Positions 14,660 through 21,236 of a DNA stretch of 21,236 bases are shown here, piece after piece. A program made the translations under genes and the position numbers. This DNA is from Mariprofundaceae bacterium (GTDB lineage Bacteria > Pseudomonadota > Zetaproteobacteria > Mariprofundales > Mariprofundaceae), in NCBI GenBank assembly GCA_030950825.1, contig JAUZQT010000178.1:1-21236 (forward strand), given 5' to 3'. How positions within the stretch are numbered: position 1 is the first letter of the stretch; every line of letters starts with the position of its first letter. The notes below the pieces were generated by a model. That model saw nothing but the letters and a program-made list of their open reading frames with translations, was not told the DNA's origin and did not search any database.

Positions 14660-16060
14660 TTATTCGCCCGTTGCAATCCGATCAACCAACTCTTTCACCG
14701 TTGGAATAAAACCTTTTTTATAAAAAGGATCTTCACCAAAACGATAAGCGGCATGACCAGCAAACATCAGGTTGTGACCTGGCTCTGGATCATGCGCGAC
14801 AGCTTGTAATGTTTTTTGAATACAAAAGCTCCGTGGGTCAGCTTTTTTTCCCGTGGTGCCCAGCTCATTGGCAGCCCAATTGGAAAAAGCACATTGCGAC
14901 AAACAACCCATACAATCCAGTTGATCCTTACGAATTTCTTGGGCTTTATCTTGGCTCACAAAAATCAAAGTGGAATCCGGTGTTGGCAGAGCCTTAGTGA
15001 ATCCATCTTGAACCCAACCTTCGGCTCGTTGCGCATCATGTTTGGTAACAAATACTTCTTTGTTGCGAACGCCAAACACAAAGCCAGTATCATGGTCACC
15101 TGAAACATGATCCATAAAGGCAATTTCGCGATCAGAGCGTTCATACAATTCATGCAAAAAGCTGTTATAAATGGCGGATGAATAGAAACCAGTTGGTGAA
15201 AACTTATTCAACTTAATATCACCAGGTTTTAAATTTAATATGCGTTGTTTCCAAATATCAGAAATAGGGCTTTCCTGTGTCAATAATGGGCGTGTGCCAT
15301 ATTGGAATACAATCGGACCAACCGCTGCATTATTCAACCAATCGGACCATTCACGTAAAAACCACACACCGCCCGCCATGATAATAGGAACATCATTCAA
15401 CCCAAATTTATTCATAGTTTGGCGCAGTTCAACAATACGGGGATAGGGCGCTTGTGGTTTTTCAGGATCCTCTGAATTGGAAAGGCCATTGTGTCCACCA
15501 GCCAGCCATGGATCTTCATATACCACACCACCCAGCCATTCAGGGTGTTTTTTATAAGAGCGCAACCATAAGGCTCGAAAAGCACGAGCCGATGAAATGA
15601 TTGGATAGTAATGCACATGATAATGCGCAGCCAGTGGCGCGAGCTTAAATGGCATGCCTGCACCACATGTCACGCCATGAATAATATTGCGAGCTTCATC
15701 AAGAACACCTTTTAAAATGCGCTCTGCACCACCCATTTCCCACAAAACATTCATGTGGATGCGACCATTTCCTGCCGCAACCTCATGGGCAATCTGGGCT
15801 TGTTTGATACCACCAGCAATACCTTGCGCAACCAGCTCTTCAAATCGAGCTTTACGACTTTTACCCTTATACACTGTTCGAATGATGTTGCCTTGCGCAT
15901 CAATATCATCGGCATTCACTGCCGAAAATGTTCCGATACCACCAGCTTTGGCCCACGCACCTGTCGTTTCGCCTGTAGAAACAGCAACACCTTTACCACC
16001 TTCAATAAGAGGAAGTACTTCTTTGCCGGATAAGGTCATGGAGGGTAAGTTAAATGACAT
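14660..16060 (-). CDS. Nitronate monooxygenase family flavoprotein
   Basis: A 466-residue TIM-barrel flavoprotein of the nitronate monooxygenase / 2-nitropropane dioxygenase family, whose members oxidise nitronates using FMN and oxygen. Motifs are TGETTGAWAKAGGIGTFSAV near the N-terminus, GAGMPFKLAP, then DVPIIMAGGVWFLREW, in which the AGG segment is the FMN phosphate-binding region, and GPIVFQYGTRPLLTQE. A C-terminal cysteine-rich stretch CMGCLSQCAFSNW, with a further Cys in PRSFCIQK, is unusual and could hold a metal or cluster. It is also about 100 residues longer than the roughly 350-residue standard enzyme. The start ATG 16060 has AAGGAA upstream. It lies just upstream of the DUF1538 pair. 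The exact substrate is unknown. Confidence 0.8.
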   Translation of the reverse strand: MSFNLPSMTLSGKEVLPLIEGGKGVAVSTGETTGAWAKAGGIGTFSAVNADDIDAQGNIIRTVYKGKSRKARFEELVAQGIAGGIKQAQIAHEVAAGNGRIHMNVLWEMGGAERILKGVLDEARNIIHGVTCGAGMPFKLAPLAAHYHVHYYPIISSARAFRALWLRSYKKHPEWLGGVVYEDPWLAGGHNGLSNSEDPEKPQAPYPRIVELRQTMNKFGLNDVPIIMAGGVWFLREWSDWLNNAAVGPIVFQYGTRPLLTQESPISDIWKQRILNLKPGDIKLNKFSPTGFYSSAIYNSFLHELYERSDREIAFMDHVSGDHDTGFVFGVRNKEVFVTKHDAQRAEGWVQDGFTKALPTPDSTLIFVSQDKAQEIRKDQLDCMGCLSQCAFSNWAANELGTTGKKADPRSFCIQKTLQAVAHDPEPGHNLMFAGHAAYRFGEDPFYKKGFIPTVKELVDRIATGE

Positions 16061-16316
16061 GGAGTTCCTTTTTTCTTGATCTGCCCATTGCAGATACAAG
16101 GCACTAAGTGATATTCAGCGATGAGTCTAAAAGCAATATTCTGCATCGCAAGTTTCATGCCCTTTTCTTGAATATTTGGTGCCTCGAGTGCATCCGCATA
16201 GTCTCAATAAAGCTATATTATCAAACAAGTGAAATCATAAATCATTGAAAAGTACCGTCAAAAGTACCGTCACTTTTAAATCTACCCCCCCTATTGTCTA
16301 CCCACAGCTTTAACCA
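16061..16316. other. Junction spacer between chromosome and mobile element
   Basis: No gene is visible. The part next to the flavoprotein gene should hold its promoter, but no convincing -35/-10 pair was found. Nearer the element end is a perfect tandem repeat of AAAAGTACCGTC, followed by a run of seven C around 16286. The boundary of the mobile element probably lies in the right half of this stretch. No tRNA or other typical target gene was recognised. Confidence 0.45.
16248..16271. repeat. Tandem 12-bp repeat at element end
   Basis: Two perfect adjacent copies of AAAAGTACCGTC (16248-16259, 16260-16271), followed by ACTTTT, which is complementary to the AAAAGT start. They are located between the last element gene and the chromosomal flavoprotein gene. 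Possible recombinase or replication-protein binding sites at an element end; function is inferred from position. Confidence 0.6.
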
Positions 16317-16580
16317 TCAGTATGTTTTTCCATCAGTCTTGCCTTGTGCTGCTGCTACTGTGAGCGTTTTAATTTCTGCTATGGTTATGCCATCACGCAC
16401 GCAATCAAATCCACCTGCCAGACTTTCTTGGATCCCTGTTTTATGTGAACGGATTAGCCGCATTGCTTCAATATCATTAAATATTGAATTTGGGGCACGC
16501 ATCGAAACGCGGTCATCCTCACCAAGTGAGAAAACAACACCATGCGAAAGTGCATCAATCATGAACCGTGCCGCACTCAT
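16317..16580 (-). CDS. Small protein, possibly TubC_N-like, downstream of primase
   Basis: An 87-residue protein whose ATG overlaps the primase stop (ATGA), so it is the last gene of the element operon. The layout, a short helix MIDALSHGVVFSLGEDDRV, then a strand SMRAPNS, then a helix ending in LIRSHKTGIQESL, resembles TubC N-terminal docking-like domains. These are often encoded next to phage-type primases; typical sequences read 'ARGVxL...DxLxxxxP...LRxxKxELLxLL'. The C-terminus (AEIKTLTVAAAQGKTDGK) is low in recognisable features. Function unknown; a small primase partner or adaptor is possible. Confidence 0.6.
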   Translation of the reverse strand: MSAARFMIDALSHGVVFSLGEDDRVSMRAPNSIFNDIEAMRLIRSHKTGIQESLAGGFDCVRDGITIAEIKTLTVAAAQGKTDGKTY

Positions 16581-19084
16581 AATAGCACCGTTCCGAAATC
16601 TTCCACCTCTATATCTTTGACGTTATCCGCACACCTTGGCGATATGTCACTTTTAACCGTGACGGCGTGACAATCGTTATATACCAACGTTTTTTGATTG
16701 CTTTGAAGCGTGACGTTGTCGGTGCTGTCACTCTTTGAAAGGTCTGTTTTTTGTTGCTGTGTATAGCTTGTCACGCCGTCACGGTCTGAAACACAGTAGC
16801 GGGTAAACGCATCAGAAAACATCTCTAAGCTGTAGCCTTTCAACCTGTCACCATTCGGTAAACGCAGCGTGCTTGAATGTATACCAAACATCTTCAAACG
16901 ACCTGCCAACTTGTTGGGTGTGATAGGTCTACCCTTAGACCATTCGCCACAAGGTCGATCATCAATAGCCACCAATAAGCTACACAATCTTTGTGAGGAC
17001 AAACGCCCCACGCGCTGTTCTTGGTAGATGGTTTGTATGTCTTTTAATAAAACAGTGTCTATTGATTCGCTTTCCTCTACTTCGTCACGAATCAAAACGG
17101 CTGCCAGTCTCGCTCTATCGCCCCATTCGCATAGCTCCGCAATGGCAAGCAAGGGCTGCCAGTTGTCGTTAGCTCTATCATCTAGGCCGCTAATAAAATC
17201 AGGGTCACTATTGAAGCACTTGGTAAAGTTATCATTACCCCACCGAACACACCGCCGCTGAACATCATCAAAGCCGCCACGATCAAGCCTAAGCCGCTCA
17301 ACTTGTTCATGCGGGAGCTTTCTACGCAATGGAAAGATAATGCTTCTATCTTCCAGTGTATCGCGTTGGCTGCCTATTCCTGATATTACCTTAGGGCACC
17401 ATGTACTAAATTGCCTTGGTTCATGCGAATCACCTTCGCAACGAATGACAAACGCCCCTTTTTTGGTATGGCCTGAATTTATCACCCCCGCCACTTCCTC
17501 ATTGTTTTTAAGGAAAGTATCCGCTTCGTCAATCAATAAAGTGGGCTTCCACTTTTCGATAGCACGGTATACAACCGCTGGTGATATATTCCCAGCCGCT
17601 AAGGGTCTCTTCACTAAAGCTTGAAACAACGTAAGCGTGGTAGTTTTGCCACACCGCTTTTCAGGCGAAGTAAGCATAATCATGGGGCTGAAGCCCCCTG
17701 CATCATGCACATAAGTATTAAGAACCCATAAGGCCGCCACCTCGGGCGCATGGTCTGGCAATATCGCATAACGGTTGAATATGCTTACAATCTCATTAAG
17801 CAATACCTTACCATCAACGACAACATCCCAAGGCTCTATATCGGGGAATATGTCGCTTTCGCTATTAGTTTCTTTCCTTCCAGCCTTTACCAAGGAATCA
17901 AGCGTGCTTGCCCTTATGCCTAAAGCCTCCGCTTCGCTTGATCTTACTTGGTCATATTCAATTAAAGACAGCTCAACCAGTCTTGTAATTATATCGTTGT
18001 GACTGTTGCCTTTTTCTTTTGGCGTGGTGTCGTTATTGGCTACGGTTTCTCCGTCCCCAACTTTGGGGGCATCAACATTATCAATCATTAACGTTTCTGG
18101 ATTTAGAGCATTAGCAATTCCAGCCGCCACAATTTCAAGCCCATGTTCTGTGTGTATGTCATTCCAGTCCACGCTAGAGCCTGCTGCTGCTGCTGGTAAG
18201 GCAATCACCCCGCCAACAATCAACGCCGCCTTAGTGGCTGCTTCAAGACCTGTATTGACGCTACTTTTCTGGTCATTATCCGCTGCAAAAACAAGCCGAA
18301 CCTTTGGCTTTTTAGCACTAAAATGTTGAGCTACTTTGTGTATGTTCCCAGCATCAAACGCCACCGCTATATGGTGCCCTGTGGCTTCGCTAATCGTTGC
18401 GCCCGTTGCATACCCTTCACAAATAACAATGCAATCAGGCATTGCGCGATCATCTCCCGTCATAGGAAAATACCCGCCGCTTTTCTTGCCTCCCTTAGTA
18501 AATAGCTTAACCCCATCTTTAGAAATACTTTGTAAGCTGGATATGATCCCATCAATACAAACTGGAATAAGCAACCGCCCCTTCCCATCATCACGAATGC
18601 CAAAGGGTTGCACGCCTTTGCGCTTTAAATATGGATGTGCATCACTGGCAGGGCTTGCAGCATCCCACGTGGCTTGTGCTTGTTCTGCTGCCTCTTTCTG
18701 CTGCTTGGCTGTTGCTTGTTGTCGCTCTACTTCCTCGCCTGCATACCTAGCCTTTCGCGCTTCTTTTTCCTGTGCCGTTGGTGGCATGTAATCAGCATCA
18801 ACCCAGCCCATGAGCGCATCAATTGCCGCCGCTGTCGCTTTAAAATCAGCATGGCCACCTATCTTTCCAATCAATGCAAAGCCATTACCTGCACCGCATT
18901 GACTGCATATATGCGAGCCGCTGCCGTCTTTATCGTCAAACCTAAAGCGATCAACGCCACCACATACGGGGCAAGCTCTATGCTTTCCATCCAAGCATGC
19001 AGCATCAACCCCAAAGCGTGAAAGTATCTCGCCCCATCTTCCCTGTGCGCGTTCTTTCGTATTGCCTCTATAAATAGTGTTCAT
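16577..19084 (-). CDS. Element primase-helicase (Zn finger, TOPRIM, DUF3631)
   Basis: An 835-residue replication protein of phage or satellite type. Domain order: a zinc-ribbon primase finger with C38, C41, C60 and C63 (CPVCGG ... CSQCGAGNGF); an Ala/Gln/Glu-rich helical linker (about 104-145); a TOPRIM domain with ICEGYATGAT (Glu223) and LVFAADND (about 264-271); a linker; then a DUF3631 ATPase. The ATPase has a Walker A SPEKRCGKTT (473-482), a Walker B TLLIDEADTF (515-524) and a following NSGHTKKGAF. The C-terminal tail is Ser/Thr/Asp-rich and is repeated at the right edge of the window. It presumably synthesises primers and unwinds the element's origin. ATG 19084 has GAGGTT upstream; it overlaps the previous gene by 17 bases. 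An alternative ATG at 19096 lies in the ribosome-binding site region. Confidence 0.88.
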   Translation of the reverse strand: MNTIYRGNTKERAQGRWGEILSRFGVDAACLDGKHRACPVCGGVDRFRFDDKDGSGSHICSQCGAGNGFALIGKIGGHADFKATAAAIDALMGWVDADYMPPTAQEKEARKARYAGEEVERQQATAKQQKEAAEQAQATWDAASPASDAHPYLKRKGVQPFGIRDDGKGRLLIPVCIDGIISSLQSISKDGVKLFTKGGKKSGGYFPMTGDDRAMPDCIVICEGYATGATISEATGHHIAVAFDAGNIHKVAQHFSAKKPKVRLVFAADNDQKSSVNTGLEAATKAALIVGGVIALPAAAAGSSVDWNDIHTEHGLEIVAAGIANALNPETLMIDNVDAPKVGDGETVANNDTTPKEKGNSHNDIITRLVELSLIEYDQVRSSEAEALGIRASTLDSLVKAGRKETNSESDIFPDIEPWDVVVDGKVLLNEIVSIFNRYAILPDHAPEVAALWVLNTYVHDAGGFSPMIMLTSPEKRCGKTTTLTLFQALVKRPLAAGNISPAVVYRAIEKWKPTLLIDEADTFLKNNEEVAGVINSGHTKKGAFVIRCEGDSHEPRQFSTWCPKVISGIGSQRDTLEDRSIIFPLRRKLPHEQVERLRLDRGGFDDVQRRCVRWGNDNFTKCFNSDPDFISGLDDRANDNWQPLLAIAELCEWGDRARLAAVLIRDEVEESESIDTVLLKDIQTIYQEQRVGRLSSQRLCSLLVAIDDRPCGEWSKGRPITPNKLAGRLKMFGIHSSTLRLPNGDRLKGYSLEMFSDAFTRYCVSDRDGVTSYTQQQKTDLSKSDSTDNVTLQSNQKTLVYNDCHAVTVKSDISPRCADNVKDIEVEDFGTVLL
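16618..16780. repeat. 163-bp direct repeat, left copy (primase 3' end)
   Basis: Identical to 21074-21236 except one base (A at 16681 versus G at 21137). The right copy runs to the window edge, so the full repeat may be longer. It lies within the 3' end of the primase gene; the homology ends about 40 bp before its stop codon. Confidence 0.9.
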
Positions 19085-19370
19085 GTTGAACCTCATTTAT
19101 AAAAAGCGAAAAGACATTATGCGCAGCCTCCGCAAGATATAGCTCACTAAATAGAAGCACTACCGAACCAGACGGATAGTCTAAGGCTTTTGCATCTTCA
19201 TAGCTGGCACCATGAACCGCGCATAAATCGGAAAGGTTTGCTGCTAAATCAATCATGCCTAAGGTTGGATTATCCGAACACATCCGAACACCAAAACCAA
19301 AGGGGTGGAAGGGGTTCACCATTGCTGTTGTTTGCTGTCCTGCTGCTTGTAGTGAGTTTGATAGCTTCAT
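19068..19370 (-). CDS. Small element protein, paralogue B
   Basis: A 100-residue protein of unknown function. ATG 19370 overlaps the stop of the preceding gene (ATGA), while its own 3' end overlaps the primase start. The core VRMCSDNPTLGMIDLAANLSDLC followed by YPSGSVVLLFSELYLAEAA matches the preceding ORF (19367-19639): both have PFG/F-GVR, LAANLSDLC, then GSVVxL. This is a tandem gene duplication followed by divergence. No signal peptide or membrane segment is seen. Its place in a replication operon suggests a DNA-related or host-takeover role, but nothing in the sequence fixes it. Confidence 0.7.
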   Translation of the reverse strand: MKLSNSLQAAGQQTTAMVNPFHPFGFGVRMCSDNPTLGMIDLAANLSDLCAVHGASYEDAKALDYPSGSVVLLFSELYLAEAAHNVFSLFINEVQHEHYL

Positions 19371-19639
19371 GACTGCGTACCTTGAGTAGCAACCCAAACC
19401 ATGAATTTACTGTATGCGTATTCACACAAATAAACATCCGCACCAAAACCTAAACCAGTAGGAAGCATCACCACCGACCCGTTAGCATATTCGATACGCA
19501 GACCATCCGCATGGTTTACATTATGAAGCTGGCAAAGGTCGCTAAGATTCGCAGCAAGCTCTTGACTGCCCGCTATATCGCCGTATGAGCCAATACGAAC
19601 ACCTTCGCCAAAGGGTTTAAAAACATCATGCTTGCTCAT
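19367..19639 (-). CDS. Small element protein, paralogue A
   Basis: A 90-residue protein, unrecognised. It starts MSKHDVFKPFGEGVRIG, has QELAANLSDLCQLHNV in the middle, then YANGSVVMLPTGLGFG, and ends YAYSKFMVWVATQ. It shares the LAANLSDLC and GSVVxL blocks with the following gene. ATG 19639 overlaps the stop of the preceding gene (ATGA), and its TGA overlaps the next ATG. Retention of both paralogues suggests distinct or dosage roles. Confidence 0.7.
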   Translation of the reverse strand: MSKHDVFKPFGEGVRIGSYGDIAGSQELAANLSDLCQLHNVNHADGLRIEYANGSVVMLPTGLGFGADVYLCEYAYSKFMVWVATQGTQS

Positions 19640-19896
19640 GCTTCACCCCCAGCTTGCAATGCTTCCTGACTGCAATTTGCGGCGTTGCCTGCATCATCTG
19701 AAATCAAATAACCAATACTACACAACCCAATAATAGTAGTTTTATGCTTTGAATCACTGGCAAGTGCTTGGATGGCATTAAACAGTGCGCTTGCTTGTTC
19801 ATGGTAAATCATCGCAAGCGAAGCGGTGTCGATTCCATCATTGATTATTTGTTGTTTTGTTTTCTGGGCGGATTTGCCCTGTGGTTTTGCGTTCAT
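19636..19896 (-). CDS. Small element protein, 86 residues
   Basis: Unrecognised. ATG 19896 has AAGAGG seven bases upstream and forms an ATGA overlap with the preceding stop. A basic N-terminus (MNAKPQGKSAQKTKQQ) is followed by a helical region with SLAMIYHEQASALFNAIQAL and a more hydrophobic segment IIGLCSIGYLISDDAG. No membrane segment is convincing. The general layout (a short protein that ends with a Cys-containing helix and a Ser/Asp-rich tail) resembles the small uncharacterised proteins of Pseudomonas prophages, but no family is assigned. Confidence 0.65.
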   Translation of the reverse strand: MNAKPQGKSAQKTKQQIINDGIDTASLAMIYHEQASALFNAIQALASDSKHKTTIIGLCSIGYLISDDAGNAANCSQEALQAGGEA

Positions 19897-20174
19897 GATT
19901 GAACCTCTTGACGTAAATTCCAACCGTCAGGGCTGTCAAACACTGGCGGCAGGTGAATGGGGTTGACAGACCGCGTCAAGGAAACGGCGTGCAAAAGCAC
20001 CCCCAAACACCCACCATGAAGTGAACGCTTGAATATGGACATAAAAAAACCACCTAAAAGTGGTGGTTGAATCCACCTTAACAACGAGCTGTCAAACCCG
20101 ACCAAGCTATTGCTTGATGTCCGCAAGCTTACGCCCTCGGACTGCTTAGGGTCAAGTGCATGGGTGCCTAGCAT
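19893..20174 (-). CDS. Element leader ORF containing attenuator
   Basis: A 93-residue frame whose ATG (20174) overlaps the 3' end of the alpA-like gene and whose TGA overlaps the next ATG. Contains SLLRWIQPPLLGGFFMSIF, then KRSLHGGCLGVLLHAVSLTR and a C-terminus DSPDGWNLRQEVQS. I have a weak recollection of similar ORFs in satellite/prophage elements between an alpA gene and a primase. The middle of the ORF is formed by an intrinsic terminator-like hairpin (20043-20068), so translating ribosomes would cover it. The protein may be real, or the frame may exist mainly to couple translation and control. The overlap at both ends argues for translation. Confidence 0.5.
   Translation of the reverse strand: MLGTHALDPKQSEGVSLRTSSNSLVGFDSSLLRWIQPPLLGGFFMSIFKRSLHGGCLGVLLHAVSLTRSVNPIHLPPVFDSPDGWNLRQEVQS
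20043..20077 (-). terminator. Attenuator: terminator with competing antiterminator stem
   Basis: On the minus strand three segments follow one another: GGTGG (20077-20073), CCACC (20066-20062), then GGTGG (20054-20050) with the last running into a T-tract (20049-20043). The second and third segments form a 7-bp stem AACCACC/GGTGGTT, loop ACTTTTA, followed by U's: an intrinsic terminator. The first and second can pair instead (loop ATTCAA), which would prevent the terminator. It sits inside a leader ORF upstream of the primase operon. Regulation by ribosome position or a small RNA is inferred. Confidence 0.65.
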
Positions 20175-20380
20175 GACTTTGCCCCAAGTTCTTCAATAAG
20201 ATTGCGAATGTCTTCGACACGCCACGCGCTGGTACGTTCTGATAGCTTGATAGGCTTGGGGTAGCGGCCTGCTGCCACGCCTTTATACCATATTGTTTTT
20301 GATACTGGGATGTGCTGCAATACTTGCGGCAGTCTTAAAAACCCCGTGTCCATCATGTTGTTACATTTTTCTTTTTTCAT
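20168..20380 (-). CDS. AlpA-family transcriptional regulator / excisionase-like
   Basis: A 70-residue DNA-binding protein with an AlpA-type winged helix-turn-helix. LRLPQVLQHIPVSKTIWYKGVAAGRYPKPIKLSERTSAWRVEDI is read as two helices, the 'SxxTIWxxxxxGxFPKPxxL' recognition segment and 'xxAWxxxEI'. Quoted in parts: SKTIWYKGVAAGRYP is the recognition helix region, and TSAWRVEDI the C-terminal strand/helix. In P4-type and CP4-57-type elements AlpA controls excision and/or the integrase or early genes. ATG 20380 follows AGGGG at seven bases. It overlaps the next ORF by seven bases and so heads the operon that contains the primase. No integrase is visible in the window. Confidence 0.85.
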   Translation of the reverse strand: MKKEKCNNMMDTGFLRLPQVLQHIPVSKTIWYKGVAAGRYPKPIKLSERTSAWRVEDIRNLIEELGAKSC

Positions 20381-20448
20381 TATTCGCCCCTTTCGGTAGG
20401 TAGTTGGTCAGCGTGTTGCGTTGCTGTCCGTAGGCGAACTTCTAGCGA

Positions 20449-21054
20449 TTAGGGGTGGACGTAAGCGCCCTGTCTCTTTTTATTTATTTCAGTTATCCTT
20501 TTTTTAATTGAGGAAAACATAAGCTTTGAAGCTGGGTAACGCGGCTCATTACCTATCAAAATTGAATCAATAATAATGTAACTATCATCAAGTTCAATCT
20601 CCTTAATTTCACCGCTTACTTTTTCCAAGCCTAATCCCCGCCACACTTTTTTTGCAGATAGTCGCCTTATTAGCATGGCTTCAATCATTTTATTTAAATC
20701 GTAAGAGTACCAAGCCTTCGACATTCCCTTGGCTTTCCTGCCGTTCCTTTTGCTTATCGCAGGGGAAATTTTTATCGCCGCTTGGCACTGTGTGATACAA
20801 GCAATGGCAGCTGTATATTCTTTACCATATTCAATGTGGCGCTCTGCATATTTGCAACAAGCTAAAATGGTAATAGCAGACATGATACCTAAAGAGGGGG
20901 GCTTCTTATTGGCATCCGTAAGCGGAAGGCATATAGACATATAGCCATGAGGACCAAGGCTTGCCGAGCACCTGCAGCTTTCTTCCTTTGCGCCTGCATT
21001 ATCCAATACCTTGTAGGCCAGTTCTTTTGCGTGTTTTATTTTTAAATCAACCAT
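20449..21054 (-). CDS. Uncharacterised element protein, 201 residues
   Basis: I do not recognise it. ATG 21054 has AGGGGA six bases upstream; a TTG at 21060 would place the start inside the ribosome-binding site. It begins MVDLKIKHAKELAYKVLDNAG and has a Cys-rich part ESCRCSASLGPHGYMSICL, then a helical ITILACCKYAERHIEYG region and a basic stretch SKRNGRKAKGMSKAW. The C-terminal half alternates helix and strand (DDSYIIIDSILIG) and ends in lysine-rich sequence. The start overlaps the 3' end of the second primase-like gene by 13 bases, the place the 87-residue ORF takes after the first primase. It has no obvious membrane segment. DNA- or RNA-binding is possible from the basic character, but this is not established. 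Confidence 0.6.
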   Translation of the reverse strand: MVDLKIKHAKELAYKVLDNAGAKEESCRCSASLGPHGYMSICLPLTDANKKPPSLGIMSAITILACCKYAERHIEYGKEYTAAIACITQCQAAIKISPAISKRNGRKAKGMSKAWYSYDLNKMIEAMLIRRLSAKKVWRGLGLEKVSGEIKEIELDDSYIIIDSILIGNEPRYPASKLMFSSIKKRITEINKKRQGAYVHP

Positions 21055-21236
21055 GTGCAATCCCCTAGACTTGTGACGTTATCCGCACACCTTGGCGATA
21101 TGTCACTTTTAACCGTGACGGCGTGACAATCGTTATGTACCAACGTTTTTTGATTGCTTTGAAGCGTGACGTTGTCGGTGCTGTCACTCTTTGAAAGGTC
21201 TGTTTTTTGTTGCTGTGTATAGCTTGTCACGCCGTC
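21042..21236 (-). CDS. Second primase-like gene, 3' end (partial at window edge)
   Basis: The reading frame enters from the right edge and ends at TAA (21042-21044). Its 54 residues before the final ones match the primase tail: VTSYTQQQKTDLSKSD, DNVTLQSNQKTLV, CHAVTVKSDISPRCADNV, with one change (Tyr to His). The last residues are different (TSLGDCTWLI instead of KDIEVEDFGTVLL). It is therefore the 3' end of a second primase gene, or a duplicated fragment of one. The upstream part is beyond the window. Confidence 0.75.
   Translation of the reverse strand, partial: DGVTSYTQQQKTDLSKSDSTDNVTLQSNQKTLVHNDCHAVTVKSDISPRCADNVTSLGDCTWLI
21074..21236. repeat. 163-bp direct repeat, right copy (cut by window edge)
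   Basis: Matches 16618-16780 with one difference, at an offset of 4456 bp. Homology begins at TGACGTTATCCGCACACC and reaches the end of the window. Confidence 0.9.

Noticed and set aside
16141..16210. Possible tRNA 3' end (CTCGAGGCACCA on the minus strand) as an integration target
   Set aside because: No T-arm, anticodon arm or acceptor pairing could be built around it.
18336..18791. Long plus-strand ORFs opposite the primase
   Set aside because: Antisense shadows of a gene with clear zinc-finger, TOPRIM and ATPase motifs.

Overview
The window reads as a piece of a Gram-negative proteobacterial chromosome. The support is a Tol-Pal envelope cluster (tolB, pal, cpoB), lipoprotein signal peptides and a Pseudomonas-like gene order tolB-pal-cpoB-queE-queC. 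I cannot fix the genus; a gamma- or zetaproteobacterium is plausible. The chromosomal core (about 2.2-16.1 kb) is flanked by accessory DNA on both sides.

Left accessory zone (1-2240): the 3' part of a group II intron enters from the left edge. Most of its reverse-transcriptase ORF is deleted, but domains V and VI are intact. It is followed by the AT-rich 3' part of a gene split by the intron, a DUF4160 gene broken by an in-frame TAG, and an intact DUF2442 gene. Next come the tail of a second group II intron on the minus strand, a ~200-bp MITE-like element with perfect 18-bp inverted ends, and about 500 bp of gene-poor sequence.

Core: a protein-L-isoaspartate methyltransferase-like gene (+) stands alone. 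A minus-strand block tolB-pal-cpoB-queE-queC links envelope maintenance with 7-deazaguanine (queuosine precursor) synthesis; tolQ, tolR and tolA are not present. Divergent from tolB, a phosphohexomutase gene overlaps a lytic-transglycosylase lipoprotein gene. Then follow a repeat-rich spacer, glycogen phosphorylase (minus), and a minus-strand set encoding a nitronate-monooxygenase-like flavoprotein, two paralogous DUF1538 membrane proteins and a divergent P-II-like signalling protein. Two copies of a long dispersed palindromic repeat (about 2.95 and 9.64 kb) flank this core.

Right accessory zone (about 16.25-21.24 kb): part of a phage-satellite-like or integrative element, all on the minus strand. 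It holds an AlpA-type regulator, a chain of small overlapping ORFs, a primase-helicase (zinc finger, TOPRIM, DUF3631 ATPase) and a small ORF. The stop/start overlaps imply one translationally coupled operon. Inside the first small ORF lie three mutually exclusive pairing segments ending in a U-tract, which looks like a transcription attenuator. At the right edge the 3' end of a second primase-like gene repeats 163 bp of the first with one mismatch. A further element or duplicated module therefore continues past the window. No integrase, tRNA, rRNA or CRISPR array was seen.
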